From contig CAYXPY010000001.1 in assembly GCA_964467345.1 (NCBI GenBank), forward strand, positions 147,425 to 211,424: a DNA stretch of 64,000 bases, given 5' to 3'. Each line of letters opens with the position of its first letter. Within the stretch, counting starts at the first letter, position 1. The position numbers were made by a program, and so were the translations under genes. Below are positions 61,757-64,000 of the stretch, in pieces. The stretch comes from SM1-50 sp964467345. GTDB taxonomy: Archaea > Thermoplasmatota > E2 > DHVEG-1. Below the pieces are notes generated by a model, which saw only the letters and a list, made by a program, of their open reading frames with translations, was not told where the DNA came from and made no database searches.

Positions 61757-61975
61757 ATGTTACAAGAGATAAGTTACTATTTGATTGGTGGTATTCCTTT
61801 TGTTGTGTACCTGGGTATGCTTTCTTTTCTTTTATTTATCATAACTGGTATGATTGTGTTTCTTCGGAAGAAGGGAAAGACGAAGATCCCTGTGCAGTGG
61901 CATTTTTGGTTTGGATATCTGGCGCTTTTTGTTGGTGCGATCCATCTTCTATTAGGTATAATTTCATATATATAA
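61757..61975 (+). CDS. Small membrane protein with two helix-borne histidines
   Basis: 72 aa, two membrane helices (14-36 and 50-70) joined by a basic turn. Second helix holds His49 and His63, 14 residues apart, in QWHFWFGYLALFVGAIH. Such spacing can place both on one face of a helix for haem or metal binding, as in cytochrome b-like membrane proteins, but this is only suggestive. It precedes a superoxide-reductase-like surface protein by 41 nt on the same strand. Confidence 0.55.
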   Translation: MLQEISYYLIGGIPFVVYLGMLSFLLFIITGMIVFLRKKGKTKIPVQWHFWFGYLALFVGAIHLLLGIISYI

Positions 61976-62016
61976 AAAGATATATCATATAGAGAAAATA
62001 TTCAAGGGAGACGCGT

Positions 62017-62511
62017 ATGAAAACAAAAAAAAGACCTCAACAAAAAAGGCTACTGATTTCCGGGAGATATATCCCCTATATTCTCATTTTATGTTTATCA
62101 ATCAATAGTTTCGTGCCCTTGGTCTGTGCCCATGCACCAGCAACCATGAAAGCCAGCTATTCCATCGAAAACCAAGATTTACAGGTCGCGATCTCCCATC
62201 AAGTCTCCTCTGCAACAACCCATTACGTCTCAAAGATAGAGATAAAGAAAAACGGAGAAATCTACAATACTACTCTATATACAAGCCAACCAACGACTAA
62301 CAGTTTTACCTACACCTACAAAGTCAACGCAACAACCGGAGATGTCATCGACGTGTATACGTTATGCAACCTAGGGGGATCTAAAACAGATCAAATCACC
62401 GTCGGACAAGACAATAACGATAATGAGACATCAACCCCGGGTTTTGAGCTTATCGTCTTACTTGGTGCTCTTATCGTAAGCATAGGTCTCCTACGAAGAA
62501 AATATTCCTAA
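62017..62511 (+). CDS. Desulfoferrodoxin-like exported protein with PGF-CTERM tail
   Basis: 164 aa. A signal peptide (to about 38), then an Ig-like domain resembling the iron domain of superoxide reductase: His39, His61, His69 (SATTHYVSKIEI) and Cys117 (YTLCNLGG) lie where iron ligands are expected. The tail TPGFELIVLLGAL then RRKYS is an archaeosortase signal. Likely an extracellular iron or redox protein. One of the four histidines of a true superoxide reductase seems missing, so activity is uncertain. Downstream of the His-bearing membrane protein. Confidence 0.65.
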   Translation: MKTKKRPQQKRLLISGRYIPYILILCLSINSFVPLVCAHAPATMKASYSIENQDLQVAISHQVSSATTHYVSKIEIKKNGEIYNTTLYTSQPTTNSFTYTYKVNATTGDVIDVYTLCNLGGSKTDQITVGQDNNDNETSTPGFELIVLLGALIVSIGLLRRKYS

Positions 62512-62516
62512 AGACA

Positions 62517-63614
62517 TCACTCAAGACTACGCAATCCTTTTTCTACCGCATCCAACGCTTCCTGAAAGAAAGCAGGGTCACAACCATACGATATCCGAAT
62601 AAAACCCTCCTGGTCAAAGAGTACCCCGGGATTTACCAAAACGTTTTGGGTTTCTAACAAATGTTTACAGAGTTCTACAGAGGAACAATGCATGAAAAAC
62701 CTCGGAAAGCACATAATCCCACCATCGGGCCGTACCCATTCAAACCACTCGCTATGAAAATCTAACCATTTTGTAAGAGTCTCAAGATTCTTCTTGGACC
62801 TTTTATGAAATCGTTCGATAAGCTTTGCACGGGAATTTTTCAATACATGCGCAGTCAGTACCTCCGAAATATACGAGGAAGCCCCTGTGATATGAGCTTT
62901 CAATTTCTGACACCAGGCTGCAACTTCTTTCGGAGCGATAATCCAACCCGTATGAAGCCCCCCTATTCCATAGATCTTGGTTGGACTTGAGGTGACAATG
63001 ACATTTGAGATGCCAAATGAGGAAGACTGCACCCTAAACGATCCGTCAAGAAAGATTTCATCAACCAAGACAGACGCATGATGGTCTTCAGCCACCGATG
63101 CAATTTTCCGGACAATGTTTTTATCGGTCAACACACCACTAGGGTTATGAAGGTTTGTAAGAACAACGAGTTTTGTTTTTTGCGTGATAATACTCTGAAG
63201 TGATGTGATATTAACTCTGAACTTGTCTTGGAAAATCCGTGGCCAGCAAATCCGTCGAGCACCAAGCATCTCAGGGGAAAGCCACATCGGTTGGTACCCG
63301 GGTTGTTCAATAACAAAATCGTCTCCTCTTTCAAGAAGGGAGGCGAACACAAGGAAGTTTGCCTCTGATGCCCCCGTGGTCGTTACTACATTTTCAGGTG
63401 CACACCCGTACATTTCACAGAGCGACTGTATCAACTCAGAAGCACCCGATTGCATATTAATACCCAAATCAAAATCCCTGGGAAGTGAAAAACCGCAGTA
63501 CTGTTGATACTCTTCCAGGGTCAAACCATGAATATTGCTAAACGCGAGATTATACGTAGCCTTCGAAGCATTCTGAAGTAACCAATCGAAAAAATCAATC
63601 CGGGGAGCTTGCAT
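62517..63614 (-). CDS. Class I/II PLP-dependent aminotransferase
   Basis: 365 aa. Fold type I transaminase. TTTGASEANF near 87 binds PLP phosphate, NLHNPSGVL is the NPSG-like motif, VDEIFLD has the PLP aspartate and SSPTKIYGIGGLHTGW carries the Schiff-base Lys and phosphate arginine equivalent. The amino acid substrate is unknown. ATG 63614 is chosen since a TATA box (TCTAATATAC on the minus strand, 63637-63646) lies about 27 nt upstream. Upstream frame codons are less likely. Confidence 0.85.
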   Translation of the reverse strand: MQAPRIDFFDWLLQNASKATYNLAFSNIHGLTLEEYQQYCGFSLPRDFDLGINMQSGASELIQSLCEMYGCAPENVVTTTGASEANFLVFASLLERGDDFVIEQPGYQPMWLSPEMLGARRICWPRIFQDKFRVNITSLQSIITQKTKLVVLTNLHNPSGVLTDKNIVRKIASVAEDHHASVLVDEIFLDGSFRVQSSSFGISNVIVTSSPTKIYGIGGLHTGWIIAPKEVAAWCQKLKAHITGASSYISEVLTAHVLKNSRAKLIERFHKRSKKNLETLTKWLDFHSEWFEWVRPDGGIMCFPRFFMHCSSVELCKHLLETQNVLVNPGVLFDQEGFIRISYGCDPAFFQEALDAVEKGLRSLE

Positions 63615-63666
63615 ACACAGCAGCATTCGCAATGAAGTATATTAGAGTAATGAGAAAAAAAAAGGG

Positions 63667-64000
63667 TTATGGAGGAGCCGCATCTAGTAAATCGTAGAAG
63701 TTAAAATAATGGGATTCAGTCCGAAACGCCATCTGGTCATGGGTAGCAAAACTAACCACGATATCACCAGTTGCGCCACAGACGACCCATTGGTTCCATG
63801 CCTCGGCCATCCCAGTTCCCTTTCCCAGTCGTTCAATCAAACGCAGGAGTGGAAACTCCTCTGCAAGATATCCGTTTTTCAAAACCGTCATGGTTTCATT
63901 CAGGGTCAGATTTCCCCAGGTAACATAGATGTATTTACTCACGGACTTATACAACTGGTATACCGCAAAATACGGGCTGCTTTTTTGAAGGAATAGTAGT
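63667..64000 (-). CDS. Unknown protein, 5' end outside the window
   Basis: The minus-strand frame stays open from the stop at 63667 to the window edge, so the gene continues beyond 64000. The visible C-terminus (about 110 aa) includes SPYFAVYQLYKSVSKYIYVT, ERLGKGTGMAEAWNQW and a final YFNFYDLLDAAPP. I do not recognise a family. Confidence 0.5.
   Translation of the reverse strand, partial: LLFLQKSSPYFAVYQLYKSVSKYIYVTWGNLTLNETMTVLKNGYLAEEFPLLRLIERLGKGTGMAEAWNQWVVCGATGDIVVSFATHDQMAFRTESHYFNFYDLLDAAPP

Overview
The window looks like a piece of an archaeal chromosome, most likely from a euryarchaeal-type lineage; Thermoplasmatota or a neighbour is my best guess, on gene content only. The archaeal markers are sn-glycerol-1-phosphate dehydrogenase (egsA), the archaeal Glu-tRNA(Gln) amidotransferase (gatE and two gatD copies), Nmd3, UPF0179, DUF63, an Mvh-type hydrogenase and many TATA boxes lying 26-31 nt upstream of start codons. 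Mixed with these are genes of bacterial type: single-chain pyruvate:ferredoxin oxidoreductase, ATP-dependent phosphofructokinase, MetK and class II ribonucleotide reductase. There is no rRNA, no CRISPR array and no recognisable integrase. The only tRNA is a tRNA-Leu(CAA).

Layout. 1-8.3 kb: lipoyl synthase, a DUF63 membrane protein, a secreted papain-like protease, egsA-UPF0179, MetK, a small conserved protein and a PfkB-type sugar kinase, then a hairpin that may be a small RNA. 8.3-13.4 kb: an HD phosphohydrolase and a row of thiol-redox genes (glutaredoxin-like, thioredoxin, TlpA-like lipoprotein, sortase-type surface protein, NapH-like membrane ferredoxin, exported thioredoxin-like protein). 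13.4-18.7 kb: a PaaK-like ligase divergent from a B12-type radical SAM gene, an exported thioredoxin-like modular protein and a MutY-like glycosylase lacking its Fe-S ligands. 18.8-27.2 kb: cysD-cysN-cysC (activated sulfate, PAPS), then after several other genes a GT2 glycosyltransferase and a sulfotransferase. 27.4-31 kb: a LEA14-like protein, small membrane and lipoproteins, DUF4382 and hemerythrin.

30.9-35.1 kb: the most unusual stretch. The 3' end of tRNA-Leu is duplicated exactly 1.8 kb away and, in degenerate form, twice more. Each copy is followed after exactly 7 nt by an 8-bp site that is palindromic or nearly so. Two paralogous beta-helix surface proteins lie between copies. 35.2-43.7 kb: NSS transporter with its MetS subunit, phosphofructokinase, TruA, GatD, a GNAT, Nmd3, a DMT transporter and an exported phosphoesterase. 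43.9-55.5 kb: an energy-metabolism block with ADP-forming acetyl-CoA synthetase fused to an acetyltransferase, pyruvate:ferredoxin oxidoreductase, a class I histone-deacetylase-like enzyme, and a group 3 [NiFe] hydrogenase (G, A, maturation protease, D). 55.5-64 kb: gatE and a second gatD, FKBP, class II RNR, a small His-bearing membrane protein next to a superoxide-reductase-like surface protein, an aminotransferase and a truncated gene.

Taken together the genes suggest an anaerobic or fermentative archaeon that oxidises pyruvate to acetyl-CoA, makes ATP by releasing acetate and moves electrons through ferredoxin and hydrogen. It invests in exported, surface-anchored and redox-active proteins and probably sulfates a glycan or glycolipid. 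Functions are assigned from motifs read by eye; no database search was made.
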